Of a stretch of 64,000 nucleotides of DNA, positions 46,492 to 55,426 are shown piece by piece; position 1 is the stretch's first letter, and each line of letters opens with the position of its first letter. The stretch covers positions 124,001 through 188,000 of the forward strand of contig NZ_JIAW01000007.1 in the NCBI RefSeq assembly GCF_000620625.1. The letters are read 5' to 3'. The notes beneath the pieces are model-generated. The model saw only the letters and a program-made list of their open reading frames with translations, did not search any database and was not told the origin of the DNA. Origin of the DNA: Mycobacterium sp. URHB0044. GTDB lineage: Bacteria; Actinomycetota; Actinomycetes; Mycobacteriales; Mycobacteriaceae. Position numbers and translations under genes: made by a program.

Positions 46492-47379
46492 ATGTTTCAA
46501 CGTTCTTGGCACACGGTGCGCATTGGAGCACTCACGGGTGCCGCCGCGGTGGCGGTCGCCGTGATAGTCCCATCGGCCGTCGCCGCCTGCGCGCCCGCCG
46601 CTTCTCCACCCGCCGCGTCACCGTCCGCCGCGTCCCCACCCGCCGCGCCTCCACCGGGCGCCGCGAAGCCCACCATCGTTATGGTCCACGGTGCCTTCGC
46701 CGATGCGTCGAGTTGGGGTGGCGAAGTTGGCGCGTTGGAGAAGCAGGGATACGACGCACGCGCGATCGCCAATCCCTTGGAGAACCTGGACTCCGACTCT
46801 GACTCGGTGAAGAACTTTCTCGCCACGCTGAGCGGACCGGTCGTGTTGGTCGGACATTCCTACGGCGGATCGGTCATCACGAACGCCGCCGCCGGCAATC
46901 CGAACGTCAAGGCGCTGGTCTTTGTCGACGCCGCAGCCCCCGACGTGGGCGAGAACACTGCCCAGCTCAGTGGAGCCGACTCGGTACTGACCCGACCCCA
47001 AGGCGAACTGTTCGATCCCGTACTCCCCCCTGGCGCCCCCCAGGAGCAGGCGCAGCTCTATCTGAAGAAGGACATCTTCCTCCAGCACTTCGGCAACGAC
47101 CTACCGCCGGACCTCGCCACCCGGGCGTGGGCCAGCCAGCGGTCAGCCGCGGCGGCCGCGTTGTACGCACCGTCCAAGAACGCCGCATGGAAGGACATTC
47201 CCTCCTGGTACTTCATCAGCAGTGGAGATCAGGTCATCACGCCGGCCTCGGAGGACTCCATGGCTGCACGAGCACACTCACAAGTCACACACTTCGACGG
47301 TGGCTCGCACCTGACGCTGGTCTCACACCCCGACGCCGTCACGCAGGTCATCGAAGCTGCCGCCGCGTCCGTGCACTGA
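46492..47379 (+). CDS. alpha/beta hydrolase 2, exported
   Basis: 295 residues. The N-terminus is a signal peptide (VRIGALTGAAAVAVAVIVPSA) with VAAC that could be a lipobox, then a Pro/Ala/Ser linker. The catalytic domain begins IVMVHGAFADASSWGGEV. Elbow GHSYGGSVI, acid in WYFISSGDQVITP, and His in HFDGGSHLTLVSHPD. It resembles the EstA-type alpha/beta hydrolases. As the only exported member of the cluster, it could cleave the substrate outside the cell or be anchored in the envelope. Confidence 0.82.
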   Translation: MFQRSWHTVRIGALTGAAAVAVAVIVPSAVAACAPAASPPAASPSAASPPAAPPPGAAKPTIVMVHGAFADASSWGGEVGALEKQGYDARAIANPLENLDSDSDSVKNFLATLSGPVVLVGHSYGGSVITNAAAGNPNVKALVFVDAAAPDVGENTAQLSGADSVLTRPQGELFDPVLPPGAPQEQAQLYLKKDIFLQHFGNDLPPDLATRAWASQRSAAAAALYAPSKNAAWKDIPSWYFISSGDQVITPASEDSMAARAHSQVTHFDGGSHLTLVSHPDAVTQVIEAAAASVH

Positions 47380-47496
47380 TCCGGATTGGTTGGCGAGTGG
47401 TGTTGCCGCGGCTCGTAGTTGGATGCGACAGCGTTGTCGGCCCAGCTACTTGCCGCGGCGTACCGGGCAATTTGGAGACCAGAATTAGGAGGCACC

Positions 47497-48036
47497 ATGA
47501 CTCGGCCAGTGAATGGCTCAATCGAAACGATCTCATACCGGGTGGACCGGTTGACTATCCAGATCGATGACTCGTTCGATGGATTCAGGGATCGGTATGA
47601 ACGAGCAGTGCCGGAGTACCAGGCGGCTCGGTTCGACACCCTCGTCGAGAAGGGTGTCGACTGGCACACCATTCTGGATGCGACCGCAGAGAATGCGCCA
47701 CACGACTTCATCCTCTATTGGTCGCGCGAATTCACCTCGCTCATGCGCCTGGCCGGCGACCGCGGCCGCTGCGTCGCGTACCTCATGGGCAATCACACCA
47801 TTGCCCAAAGAATGTATCGCTACAACCCGGGCGTCATGCTCCACGCCCCGCTACGTACCGCCATCGTGGAAGACGCCGACCATGCCACGTGGTTCACCGT
47901 CGACAGGCCGAGCACCCAGTTCGGCAGTTTCAACATGCCCCAAATCACCAAGGTAGGAAGGGAATTGGACCACAAGCTCGCGGCGTTGCTCGAACACCTC
48001 GACGCCCCCGTCCCTGCCGCTCTCACCGAATCATGA
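47497..48036 (+). CDS. DUF302-like protein
   Basis: 179 residues. YLMGNHTIAQRMYRYNPGVMLHAPLR and the following TAIVEDADHATWFTVDRPST match the core of DUF302 (the family pattern has N-x-x-(L/I)-A, then a dp/NP and LP(C/L)R). N-terminal helical part VDRLTIQIDDSFDGFRDRYERAVPEY. The family is structurally known but of unclear function. It has a near-ideal ribosome site TTAGGAGGCACC before the ATG. It sits between hydrolases 2 and 3 on the same strand. Confidence 0.65.
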   Translation: MTRPVNGSIETISYRVDRLTIQIDDSFDGFRDRYERAVPEYQAARFDTLVEKGVDWHTILDATAENAPHDFILYWSREFTSLMRLAGDRGRCVAYLMGNHTIAQRMYRYNPGVMLHAPLRTAIVEDADHATWFTVDRPSTQFGSFNMPQITKVGRELDHKLAALLEHLDAPVPAALTES

Positions 48037-48088
48037 GCAGGTCCAACAGCATTCAGGCCCGAACCACCAAGAGACGATTGGAATCAAA

Positions 48089-48820
48089 ATGTCTACTTAC
48101 GTTCTCGTGCACGGCTCGTGTCACGACGGGGACGCATGGGCAGATGTCGCCGAGCACCTACGGCAACGGGGACACCAGGTCCATTGCCCGACCATGGCGG
48201 GACACGGAGAAGGCGTCGACCGCAACGTCAGTCACGATGACTGCGTCGCGTCCGTCGCCGATTACGTCGGCCAACACGGCCTGGCCAACTTCATTCTGGT
48301 CGGGCACAGTTTTGCTGGCAGCGTCATTGCCCGCCTGGCGGCAAAGACGCCCGAAAAGGTGCGGCGACTGGTGTTTTTGAACGCATTCGTCCCCGAGGAC
48401 GGGACAAGCGTGTTGGATAACGCACCCGTCGCGTTTCAAGAGCTATTTCCCATACTCGCCGAGCAATCGGGAGACAACACCGTCATGCTGCCCTTCGAGA
48501 TCTTTCGAGACGCCTTCATCGGTGACGCCGACTTGGAACGGGCTCAGGAGACCTACTGCATGCTGAATCCCGAGCCGCTTGGCCCGATTGTCGAAAAGCT
48601 TGACATGAAAGCGTTTTACGAGCTGACGACGGTCCCGCGCAGCTATGTTCTGTGCCACGACGATGGTTCCTTTCCACCGGGAGATCCGCAGGGAGGCTGG
48701 CTCGCCAATGCCCGCCGACTCGGGCTTTTCAGATTGGTGACCATGGAAGGGTCGCACGAAGTTTTCTACACCAACCCAGAACTATTGGCGATGAAGTTGG
48801 AGCTCGCCGGTCGGGACTGA
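48089..48820 (+). CDS. alpha/beta hydrolase 3 of the accessory cluster
   Basis: 243 residues, cytosolic. It starts YVLVHGSCHDGDAWADVAEHLRQRGHQVHCPTMAGHGEG; nucleophile elbow VGHSFAGSVIARLA; acid candidate in RSYVLCHDDGSFPPGD; His in MEGSHEVFYTNPELLA. The arrangement with two short loops before the elbow is typical of the small MenH/hydroxynitrile lyase/methyl-esterase group. Same family as hydrolases 1, 2 and 4 but clearly diverged. No strong ribosome site precedes it. Confidence 0.84.
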   Translation: MSTYVLVHGSCHDGDAWADVAEHLRQRGHQVHCPTMAGHGEGVDRNVSHDDCVASVADYVGQHGLANFILVGHSFAGSVIARLAAKTPEKVRRLVFLNAFVPEDGTSVLDNAPVAFQELFPILAEQSGDNTVMLPFEIFRDAFIGDADLERAQETYCMLNPEPLGPIVEKLDMKAFYELTTVPRSYVLCHDDGSFPPGDPQGGWLANARRLGLFRLVTMEGSHEVFYTNPELLAMKLELAGRD

Positions 48821-48866
48821 GACACGAACCAAGACCCGATTCATCGCGAAGAAGTGTGGAGGCCAG

Positions 48867-49589
48867 ATGCAGTTCGTACTCGTGCATGGTGGGTGGCAGG
48901 GCGGTTGGTGCTGGGACGCCGTGTCGGCGACCTTACGTTCGATGGGGCATGAAGTCTTCGCGCCCACCCTTCGTGGTTGCGAGCAAGGTGTCGCGGTTGA
49001 TCGGGTCGGGGTCAACCTCACGGCGATGGGCGACGGACTGGTCGACGCGGTCAGAGAGCACGACTTACGAGATTTGGCGCTGGTCGGCCACAGCGGCGGA
49101 GGCCCGGTCGCCCAGTACGCCGCTGACCGGCTGGCCCAGCAGACGCGCCGCATCGTCTTCGTCGACGCGTGGGTGCTGCACGACGGGCAGGCCATCAATG
49201 ACGTGATGCCACCACCATTCGTCGAGAGTTCCGTTCTGGCTGCCCGAGATAGCGCAGATCAGACAGTTGCGATGGATCCGCAGACGTGGTCCGAGCACTT
49301 CATGAACGGCGCCTCAGAGCGCGACATCGCCACCGTCACCAGCAAGCTCGTCCCCGTGCCCTTCGGATGGCTCAGCGAACCCGTCTCGCTGCCCCGATTC
49401 TGGGATGCGGCCCTGCCGTCTAGCTATGTCTTCCTGCGCCAAGACCAGGCAGTTCCCCAAGAGCTTTACCGCGAAATGGCCGACCGCCTGGATCAACCTC
49501 GCCTTCTGGAATGCGACGGCCCGCACGAAGCCATGCTGACCCATCCGGACCTCTTGGCTGCCGCGCTGATCGATGCGACAAGGGAGTAG
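48867..49589 (+). CDS. alpha/beta hydrolase 4 of the accessory cluster
   Basis: 240 residues, cytosolic. It starts FVLVHGGWQGGWCWDAVSATLRSMGHEVFAPTLRG; elbow LVGHSGGGPVAQYAADRL; acid region SSYVFLRQDQAVPQ (a Gln-Asp-Gln); His in LECDGPHEAMLTHPDLL. It belongs to the same group as hydrolase 3 (small hydroxynitrile-lyase/methyl-esterase-like family). GTGTGGAGG lies 5-6 nt before the ATG. It precedes the FAD monooxygenase gene by 103 bp. Confidence 0.84.
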   Translation: MQFVLVHGGWQGGWCWDAVSATLRSMGHEVFAPTLRGCEQGVAVDRVGVNLTAMGDGLVDAVREHDLRDLALVGHSGGGPVAQYAADRLAQQTRRIVFVDAWVLHDGQAINDVMPPPFVESSVLAARDSADQTVAMDPQTWSEHFMNGASERDIATVTSKLVPVPFGWLSEPVSLPRFWDAALPSSYVFLRQDQAVPQELYREMADRLDQPRLLECDGPHEAMLTHPDLLAAALIDATRE

Positions 49590-49692
49590 ATAATGCGTTG
49601 CCTTGAAGGCAATTTCGTCTGACCCATCCGAACGCAATCAATGCAGCACCGCGGTCTCTTTCGCCGATTGGTCTCACCAGCAAAGGAATTGA

Positions 49693-51093
49693 ATGCCCGC
49701 ATGTCGTGACAGAGCAGTCGTCCTCGGCGCGAGCATGGGCGGCCTCCTCGCTGCCCGTGTGCTTGCCGACTACTTTCGTGCGGTCACCGTCGTCGAACGC
49801 GACGTCCTGCCCCATGCTCCGACGAATCGCCGTGGAGTGCCCCAGGACCGACATCCGCATGTGTTGCTCGGCAAGGGCGTGCAGATCGTCGGCGAGCTCT
49901 TTCCTGGGTTCTTCGACCAACTCGTCACCGACGGAGCGGTGAAGTGGGACGACGGCGACCTTTCGAGATTCTGGTCCACATTCGGCGGCCATCTCATGGT
50001 GCGTTCGGCGATCGTGCCGGATCCCGCGTCGCTGGTGGACTACCACGTGAGCCGTCCGCTATTGGAGTTCAGCGTGCGAAAGGCCGTGCGCGCCATTCCG
50101 AATGTTGAGTTTCTCGAGGGCCACGACGTCGTGGGCTTGACGGCCGATACCGATGCGAACCGCATCACGGGGGCTCGGCTCGCGCGCCACGGTGATGAGG
50201 GCGAGACTCTGCTGACCGCCGACCTCATCATCGACGCCACCGGCCGCGGCTCGCGGACACCGGTGTTCCTCGAGGAGTTCGGATACGTCCGGCCGCCGGT
50301 CGAGGAACTCGAGATGCGCATCGCATATGCCACCATGCCCGTACGTGTTCCGCGCGGAATGCTGCGCGAATTGGTGCTGACGGTCAATCCCGTCGCGAGC
50401 CGGCCCACGACCTTTGCGATGTTCGCGGTCGAGAACGACACCTACCTGGTACTGGGAGGCACTCTCGGTGGCCAGCAACCCCCGGCGGATCGTGGCGAAT
50501 TGCTCGAGTTCATCGCGGAGTTCGCGCCACGTCACGCGGTTGCCGCGATACGCGCGGGTGAACCGCTGGGGGACGTGGTCCAGCACCGGATTCCATCCAA
50601 CCGGTGGAGGCGCTACGACCAGCTAGCCCGCACCCCAGACGGACTGCTGGTGCTCGGCGACGCCGTCTGCAGCTTCAACCCGATATACGGGCAGGGCATG
50701 ACCGTCGCGGCGGCCGAGGCCGAGGTCCTTGGCAAGTGTCTGAGCGTTGGCGACTTGGATCTGCCCCGGCGGTTCTTCGGCGAATCAGCCAAGACCATTC
50801 AGGTGGCCTGGCGGACGGCGGTCGGTTCGGACTTGGCGCTGCCGCAGGTAAAGGGCCGGCGGTCGCCGTCAACGCGGATCATCAACACCTACATGGATGC
50901 CGTCTTGACCGCCACCGAAACCGACCCGGCGGTAGCCCAGCAGTTCTTTCGGGTCGCGTGGATGCTCGACGCACCCGCACGGCTCTTCCGGCCCTCCATC
51001 GTCCTGAGAATCGCCAAGGCATTGATCACCGGAGCACGGAACGGCGAGCAGGTCGAGCATCTGCGACAGCTGGCACGACTTCAGAGGGGCTGA
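49693..51093 (+). CDS. FAD-dependent monooxygenase-like oxidoreductase
   Basis: 466 residues. The dinucleotide motif AVVLGASMGGLLAARVL is near the N-terminus; the FAD-ribityl motif is DGLLVLGDAVCSFNPIYGQGMTVAAAEAEVL. The intermediate motif ATGRGSRTPVFLEEFGY, with VDYHVSRPLLEFSVRKAV, fits the squalene epoxidase/halogenase-like (geranylgeranyl reductase-like) group rather than a simple hydroxylase. It likely oxidises a ring or a hydrophobic compound, with NAD(P)H. It is the last gene of the plus-strand block and converges on ldtB with an 10-bp gap. The substrate is unknown. Confidence 0.8.
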   Translation: MPACRDRAVVLGASMGGLLAARVLADYFRAVTVVERDVLPHAPTNRRGVPQDRHPHVLLGKGVQIVGELFPGFFDQLVTDGAVKWDDGDLSRFWSTFGGHLMVRSAIVPDPASLVDYHVSRPLLEFSVRKAVRAIPNVEFLEGHDVVGLTADTDANRITGARLARHGDEGETLLTADLIIDATGRGSRTPVFLEEFGYVRPPVEELEMRIAYATMPVRVPRGMLRELVLTVNPVASRPTTFAMFAVENDTYLVLGGTLGGQQPPADRGELLEFIAEFAPRHAVAAIRAGEPLGDVVQHRIPSNRWRRYDQLARTPDGLLVLGDAVCSFNPIYGQGMTVAAAEAEVLGKCLSVGDLDLPRRFFGESAKTIQVAWRTAVGSDLALPQVKGRRSPSTRIINTYMDAVLTATETDPAVAQQFFRVAWMLDAPARLFRPSIVLRIAKALITGARNGEQVEHLRQLARLQRG

Positions 51094-51103
51094 CGTATCG
51101 GCG

Positions 51104-52327
51104 TCAGACGTTGGCGTTGCCGGCCTTCCACTGATCCCACGGGATGTTCCAATCGCCGAGCCCGTCGACGCCCGGCAGCGTCGACCCCACCGTGTTCGCA
51201 ACCTCGACGATGTCGCCGCGCTTGGTGTTCTCGTAGAACCACTCCGCGTTGCTGGTGCTCACGTTGAGGCAGCCGTGACTCACGTTGGAGTAGCCCTGGC
51301 TGCCCACTGACCATGGCGCCGCGTGCACGTAGATCCCGCTATAGGACATCTGCGTGGCGTAGTCCACCTCGGTGCGATACCCGTTGGGCGAGTTGGACGG
51401 CACGCCGTAGGTGGACGAGTCCATCACCAGATGCGAGAACCGGTCCCCGATGATGTACGTGCCGTTGTTGGTGGGTGTGCTGCTCTTGCCCATCGAGATC
51501 GGCATGGTCTTGATCACCTCGCCGTTGCGCCGGATCGTCAGCGTCTTGGTGTCGTCGTCCGCCGTCGCGATGATCTCGTCGCCGATGGTGAAGTGGGTGG
51601 TGACGTTCTCCTGACCGAAGAGGCCGTCGCCGAGGTCGACGCCGTAGGTGTTCACGGCCACGTCGACCGTGGTCCCCGGCTTCCAGTAATTCTGTGGGCG
51701 CCAACGCACTTCGCGGTTGCTCAGCCAGTAGAACGCACCCGCGACGGGCGGGTTGGTGGTGACGGTGATCGCCTTCTCGGCCGCCAGGCGGTTCGGGATG
51801 TTCTCGTCGAACCGGACCGCTACGGGCTGGCCGACGCCGACGACCTCGCCGTCGTTGGGCAGCACGTACGGCATGGTCAGGTTTTCGGGCGAGTGGGTCT
51901 GGAACGTCATCGACTGGCTGGTGACGCCGCCGAGGCCGAGGGACTGCGCGTTGAGCGTGTACTGCTCGTTGTAGCCGAGCGGGTCGGTGGTGACCCACTG
52001 CAGGCCGTCGGGGCTGAGCCGCCCTGCGACCGTCGCACCGTCCTCGTCGGTCATGGTGACCGCGCCGAGCACGCCGTCCTCGGCGCTGACCGTGACGGGA
52101 GCGTCGACCGTCACGCCGACCGCGCCGTCGGTCACCGAGGCGGTGAGCTTCGGCACCAACAGGTCACCGAACGGGGTGCCCTTGTCGGTGATGGTGTCGG
52201 GCTGTGGCGGGGCGGCCGGTGTGCCGCTGCAGGCGCTGATGCCGAACACGACGGCAGGAACCAGCAACACCGCCGCCAGCAATCTGGCCTTCGGACGCGG
52301 ACGGGCCACGGAATTGACCTGCCACAT
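51104..52327 (-). CDS. ldtB: L,D-transpeptidase (LdtMt2/LdtB type) lipoprotein
   Basis: 407 residues. The signal and lipobox end in GISACSG. Two Ig-like domains follow ([42 protein letters not shown]), and a YkuD catalytic domain with [28 protein letters not shown] and the active-site block SHGCLNVS (His351, Cys353). It makes 3-3 (mDAP-mDAP) crosslinks in peptidoglycan and is the main target of carbapenems in mycobacteria. ATG 52327 is used, with GGTGGAG 6 nt upstream. It equals Rv2518c in position. Full length. Confidence 0.95.
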   Translation of the reverse strand: MWQVNSVARPRPKARLLAAVLLVPAVVFGISACSGTPAAPPQPDTITDKGTPFGDLLVPKLTASVTDGAVGVTVDAPVTVSAEDGVLGAVTMTDEDGATVAGRLSPDGLQWVTTDPLGYNEQYTLNAQSLGLGGVTSQSMTFQTHSPENLTMPYVLPNDGEVVGVGQPVAVRFDENIPNRLAAEKAITVTTNPPVAGAFYWLSNREVRWRPQNYWKPGTTVDVAVNTYGVDLGDGLFGQENVTTHFTIGDEIIATADDDTKTLTIRRNGEVIKTMPISMGKSSTPTNNGTYIIGDRFSHLVMDSSTYGVPSNSPNGYRTEVDYATQMSYSGIYVHAAPWSVGSQGYSNVSHGCLNVSTSNAEWFYENTKRGDIVEVANTVGSTLPGVDGLGDWNIPWDQWKAGNANV

Positions 52328-52485
52328 GCTTCGCTCCACCTCGCGCTTGGGAAAAACAGGATGATCGACTGCTCGCGGCTAAGTCTAAGGGCAACCTGGG
52401 AGTGCAGGCCGACCATGGCGTTCCGCGCTCACCTGCCGATGCGAATTTTCATCTGCGCGGCGCAGCCTGTTATTGTCGCTTCCGC

Positions 52486-52561
<76 letters not shown>

Positions 52562-52579
52562 CACATCTGCGCACGACCC

Positions 52580-52605
52580 AAAGACCCCGCCAACGCGGGG
52601 TCTTT
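52580..52605 (+). terminator. hairpin after tRNA-Lys
   Basis: AAAGACCCCGC (52580-52590) pairs perfectly with GCGGGGTCTTT (52595-52605), loop CAAC. The TCTTT end and following GACGTTTT fit a tRNA terminator. Confidence 0.8.
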
Positions 52606-52654
52606 GACGTTTTCAGGACAATGGCTCCCGAAACGAGACTCCCCGAAACGAGCG

Positions 52655-52686
52655 ATCGGCCCCCCTTCTGCTGAAGGGGGGCCGAT
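52655..52686 (-). terminator. hairpin at the end of the PGRS-like gene
   Basis: ATCGGCCCCCCTT (52655-52667) pairs perfectly with AAGGGGGGCCGAT (52674-52686), 6-nt loop CTGCTG. It lies 35 bp past the minus-strand stop at 52722. No T tract. Confidence 0.65.
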
Positions 52687-52721
52687 GCTTGGGGTCGTCC
52701 CCGACCCTCTTTGGCTACCGG

Positions 52722-54752
52722 CTAATTGTGGGCACCGGGAGAGCCGTTGCTCCCGGCGTTGCCGGAAGCCCCTGCGCTGCCGGAACTACCGGCGCTGCCA
52801 CCGCTACCGCCGGTTCCCCCGGTACCGCCGGTTCCGCTGGAGCCGGTTGCACCTTGCGAACCGGTAGCGCCGCTCGCGCCGGCACTGCCGGTCGCACCGG
52901 TGGCTCCGGTCGCGCCCGTTGCGCCGGTAGCACCGGTGGACCCGTGTGTGCCGCTGGCGCCGTTACTGCCCAGCAGGCCACCCGAGCCGGCCGAGCCGGC
53001 GTTACCACCCGCTCCACCTGAGCCGCCGGCACCGCCTTCACCGCCCGTACCGCCGGCGCCACCTGCACCGCCGGCACCGGCCTGGCCCGGATTGCCACCC
53101 GCACCACCCTGTCCGCCGGCGCCGGCTGCGCCAGCTGGTCCGCCAGCGCCCGGGGCACCACCGGCGCCCCCGGCGCCGCCCGCCCCAGCTGCTCCTCCGG
53201 GACCACCTTGACCCGGCGTTTCGTTGTTGGTGTCGGCATGGGCGTTGCCACCGTTGCCCCCGTCACCGCCGTTGCCGCCGGTGGCACCGTTGCCACCGTT
53301 GCCGCCGTTTCCGCCGGTTCCGCCGTTTCCGCCCGTGCCACCGGTGCCGCCCGTGCCGCCCGTGCCGCCGTCACCGGCATTGCCGCCCGTGCCACCGGTT
53401 CCGCCGGTTCCACCAGCGCCGCCAGCGCCACCAGCGCCACCCGTGCCGCCGACGCCGCCGCTGCCAGCGGCACCACCGCTGCCGAGCAGCAAGCCGCCGC
53501 CACCGCCGTTGCCACCTGCGCCACCAGGTCCGGCAGGACCGCCGGCCGAGCCTGCCTGGCCGGCCTGGCCCTGTTGGCCCTGCTGACCCGCGACGCCATT
53601 ACCGCCGGTGGCCCCGGTGCCACCCGTGCCGCCCGTGCCGCCATCACCACCGGCCGTTCCCGGTTGGCCGGGAGCGCCGTTCTGCCCGGAGGCGCCCTGT
53701 GAGCCCGCCCCGCCTGCGCCGCCGTTGCCGCCGATCGCAGGTGCGGTTCCGTTGGCGTCGTTCGCCGTGCTGGCGGAGCCGCCGGGGCCACCATTGCCAC
53801 CGTTTGCGCCCGTTCCGCTGCCTGGCGCACCGTTACCTCCTGGCCCGCCCTGGGCCGTGCCGATGAGCACCGATTCGTTGGTGCCGGGTGCCCCGTTGGC
53901 TCCGGCCGTGCCCGAGTTGGCACCGTTCGCGCCGTTGGCGCCGTTCGCACCGTTGGTGCCATTCGCGCCGTTCGCACCGGGGGCGCCGGTGGTTCCGGTG
54001 GCGCCTGTTGCGCCGTTCGCGCCGGTGGCGCCGGTGTTGCCGGCCGCGCCAGCTGCACCGTTCGTCCCGGCCGTGCCCGTCGCACCGGCACCTCCACTAC
54101 CGCCAGCACCGCCATTGCTCAGCACGAGGCCGGCTTGGCCACCGTCGCCGCCGTGCGCCCCGGTGCCGCCAGCACCGCCCGCGCCGCCCGTGGTGCCCAC
54201 GCCGAGGATCCCGGTGCTACCGCCGTCGCCTCCGTGAGCGGCGTTACCCACGCCACCAGCGCCACCGTTGCCGATCAGCAAGGCGCCGTTGCCGCCCGTA
54301 CCACCCGCCACACCAGGCGCATTGCCCGCGCCACCGGCGCCGCCGTCGCCCAGCACGAGGCCGCCGGCACCGCCGGCACCACCAGCACCGCCGTTACCAC
54401 CGCCGCCCAGCAGCAGACCGCCCTGCCCGCCAGAACCACCGGTGGCCGTGGAGGATCCACCGTTTCCGATGAGCAGGCCCGCGCTACCGCCGTTGCCGGT
54501 GCTGGACGAGGCGCCGTCGCTCACGACGATCTTGACGACCGAGCCGATTGCGGACCCAAGGAAGTCGAAAAGGCCAGTCAGCTGGACGTCCTGGTTCGCG
54601 GACTCGGCGGCCGGTTCCGCCGTCAGCGCTGCGGTGATCCCAGCAGCGCCACCCGTCGCCATGACGCCGGCGCTGAGCGCGGCGGTGACGAACTTGGTCG
54701 TCGCAGCCTTCTTCCGCTTCCGCTGCGCGTGCCTTCCAGATGCCATCGCCAT
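52722..54752 (-). CDS. PGRS-like glycine-rich protein lacking a PE domain
   Basis: 676 residues. A basic start (SGRHAQRKRKKAATTKFV) and hydrophobic segment (TAALSAGVMATGGAAGITAALTAEPAA) act as signal or anchor. A short non-repetitive part (DVQLTGLFDFLGSAIGSVVKIVVSDG) follows, then about 590 residues of PGRS-type repeats of GGAGG(T/A) and GNGG. It includes a collagen-like block near the middle (repeated GAN/GAT/GTN triplets) and a triplet end (GATGATGATGSAG). There is no PE domain. The ATG at 54752 has AAAGGA upstream. It sits where M. tuberculosis carries PE26. Likely surface exposed; function unknown. Confidence 0.75.
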   Translation of the reverse strand: MAMASGRHAQRKRKKAATTKFVTAALSAGVMATGGAAGITAALTAEPAAESANQDVQLTGLFDFLGSAIGSVVKIVVSDGASSSTGNGGSAGLLIGNGGSSTATGGSGGQGGLLLGGGGNGGAGGAGGAGGLVLGDGGAGGAGNAPGVAGGTGGNGALLIGNGGAGGVGNAAHGGDGGSTGILGVGTTGGAGGAGGTGAHGGDGGQAGLVLSNGGAGGSGGAGATGTAGTNGAAGAAGNTGATGANGATGATGTTGAPGANGANGTNGANGANGANGANSGTAGANGAPGTNESVLIGTAQGGPGGNGAPGSGTGANGGNGGPGGSASTANDANGTAPAIGGNGGAGGAGSQGASGQNGAPGQPGTAGGDGGTGGTGGTGATGGNGVAGQQGQQGQAGQAGSAGGPAGPGGAGGNGGGGGLLLGSGGAAGSGGVGGTGGAGGAGGAGGTGGTGGTGGNAGDGGTGGTGGTGGTGGNGGTGGNGGNGGNGATGGNGGDGGNGGNAHADTNNETPGQGGPGGAAGAGGAGGAGGAPGAGGPAGAAGAGGQGGAGGNPGQAGAGGAGGAGGTGGEGGAGGSGGAGGNAGSAGSGGLLGSNGASGTHGSTGATGATGATGATGATGSAGASGATGSQGATGSSGTGGTGGTGGSGGSAGSSGSAGASGNAGSNGSPGAHN

Positions 54753-55307
54753 TGATTCCTTTCATTGCGGGTATCGCCGCCTCACGCCGAGACGGCGGAA
54801 CAGATGATAGGCATACAGCAACCATCTGCATAGAGATTCGACCCAAGATGGCAAACGTGTCGCGCCGACAGGAATGCATACCGTCCGGCGTCGCCGTCAT
54901 CATCTGCGGTGGTAATCTAACAAGCATTGCGCACTCGCTCTACGCTGCGTCATATGCCTGTTCACCTGGTATTTACCGATTTTCGACATTGATTGGAGCT
55001 CGACCGCCAGCACTCATCGACGCTTGTGGCAATTCGAGGACCGCTCACCTCAACTCGCCGCCTGGCTCCAGTCAGCTAATTGACGACTATGAATATAGCT
55101 AATTGATTTCGCAAATTCACTGGTCAACGCACGATCTCGTGCTGGACGCGAAGAGGACTACCGCTAGCCGCGCCCGCCACCATCCGTCGAGCTGTCGGAT
55201 GAGCCGCCTCAGCGCTCACACCGGCGGGATTGTGATGAGCCGATCATCCGGGCGACTACCGGGCCCTAGCGCTAGCTCGTGTTCGTCTCGGCTAAATGTC
55301 TTGGCGC
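54753..55307. other. gene-free stretch with AT-rich segment
   Basis: No convincing gene. The part from 54900 to 55130 is clearly less G+C-rich than the rest of the window. It holds a direct repeat AGCTAATTGA (near 55073 and 55097) around TATGAATATA. It may carry the promoter of the glycine-rich gene, which reads away to the left. Confidence 0.4.
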
Positions 55308-55415
55308 TAAACGTATTCGGCGAACCGTCCCGGATCTCGTCGGCCTGCAGACCGTAATCCTCCAAGCGATGACCGTGGGTACCGAAGCGGCCCTTGGGAT
55401 TTGCCGCGTCCGGCT
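55308..55415 (-). pseudogene. C-terminal remnant of a sulfotransferase-like gene
   Basis: Directly after the SDR stop the minus strand reads NPKGRFGTHGHRLEDYGLQA, then DEIRD, after which a 1-base shift continues FAEYV and a stop. The pattern KGR...H...LEDYGLDADEIRxxFAEYV is the usual end of mycobacterial sulfotransferases. Only this tail of about 35 residues is left. SDR-sulfotransferase neighbours would make sense, but the assignment is from memory of the motif. Confidence 0.4.
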
Positions 55416-55426
55416 CCAGCCGGGGG

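Noticed and set aside
47419..47496. Upstream start of the DUF302-like gene
   Set aside because: The 26 extra residues precede an almost ideal ribosome site for ATG 47497 and would place that site inside the gene.
42570..51093. Integrative element using tRNA-His as attachment site
   Set aside because: The tRNA 3' end is not repeated near 51 kb by eye, and there is no integrase, so integration into the tRNA cannot be supported.
52726..54237. Plus-strand Pro/Ala-rich frames opposite the PGRS-like gene
   Set aside because: GGX repeats on one strand always give Pro-rich frames on the other. There is no start signal or non-repetitive domain on the plus strand.
52722..54500. CRISPR-like or satellite array
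   Set aside because: The repeats are coding GGX triplets with no constant spacer or repeat unit. No cas genes are present anywhere in the window.
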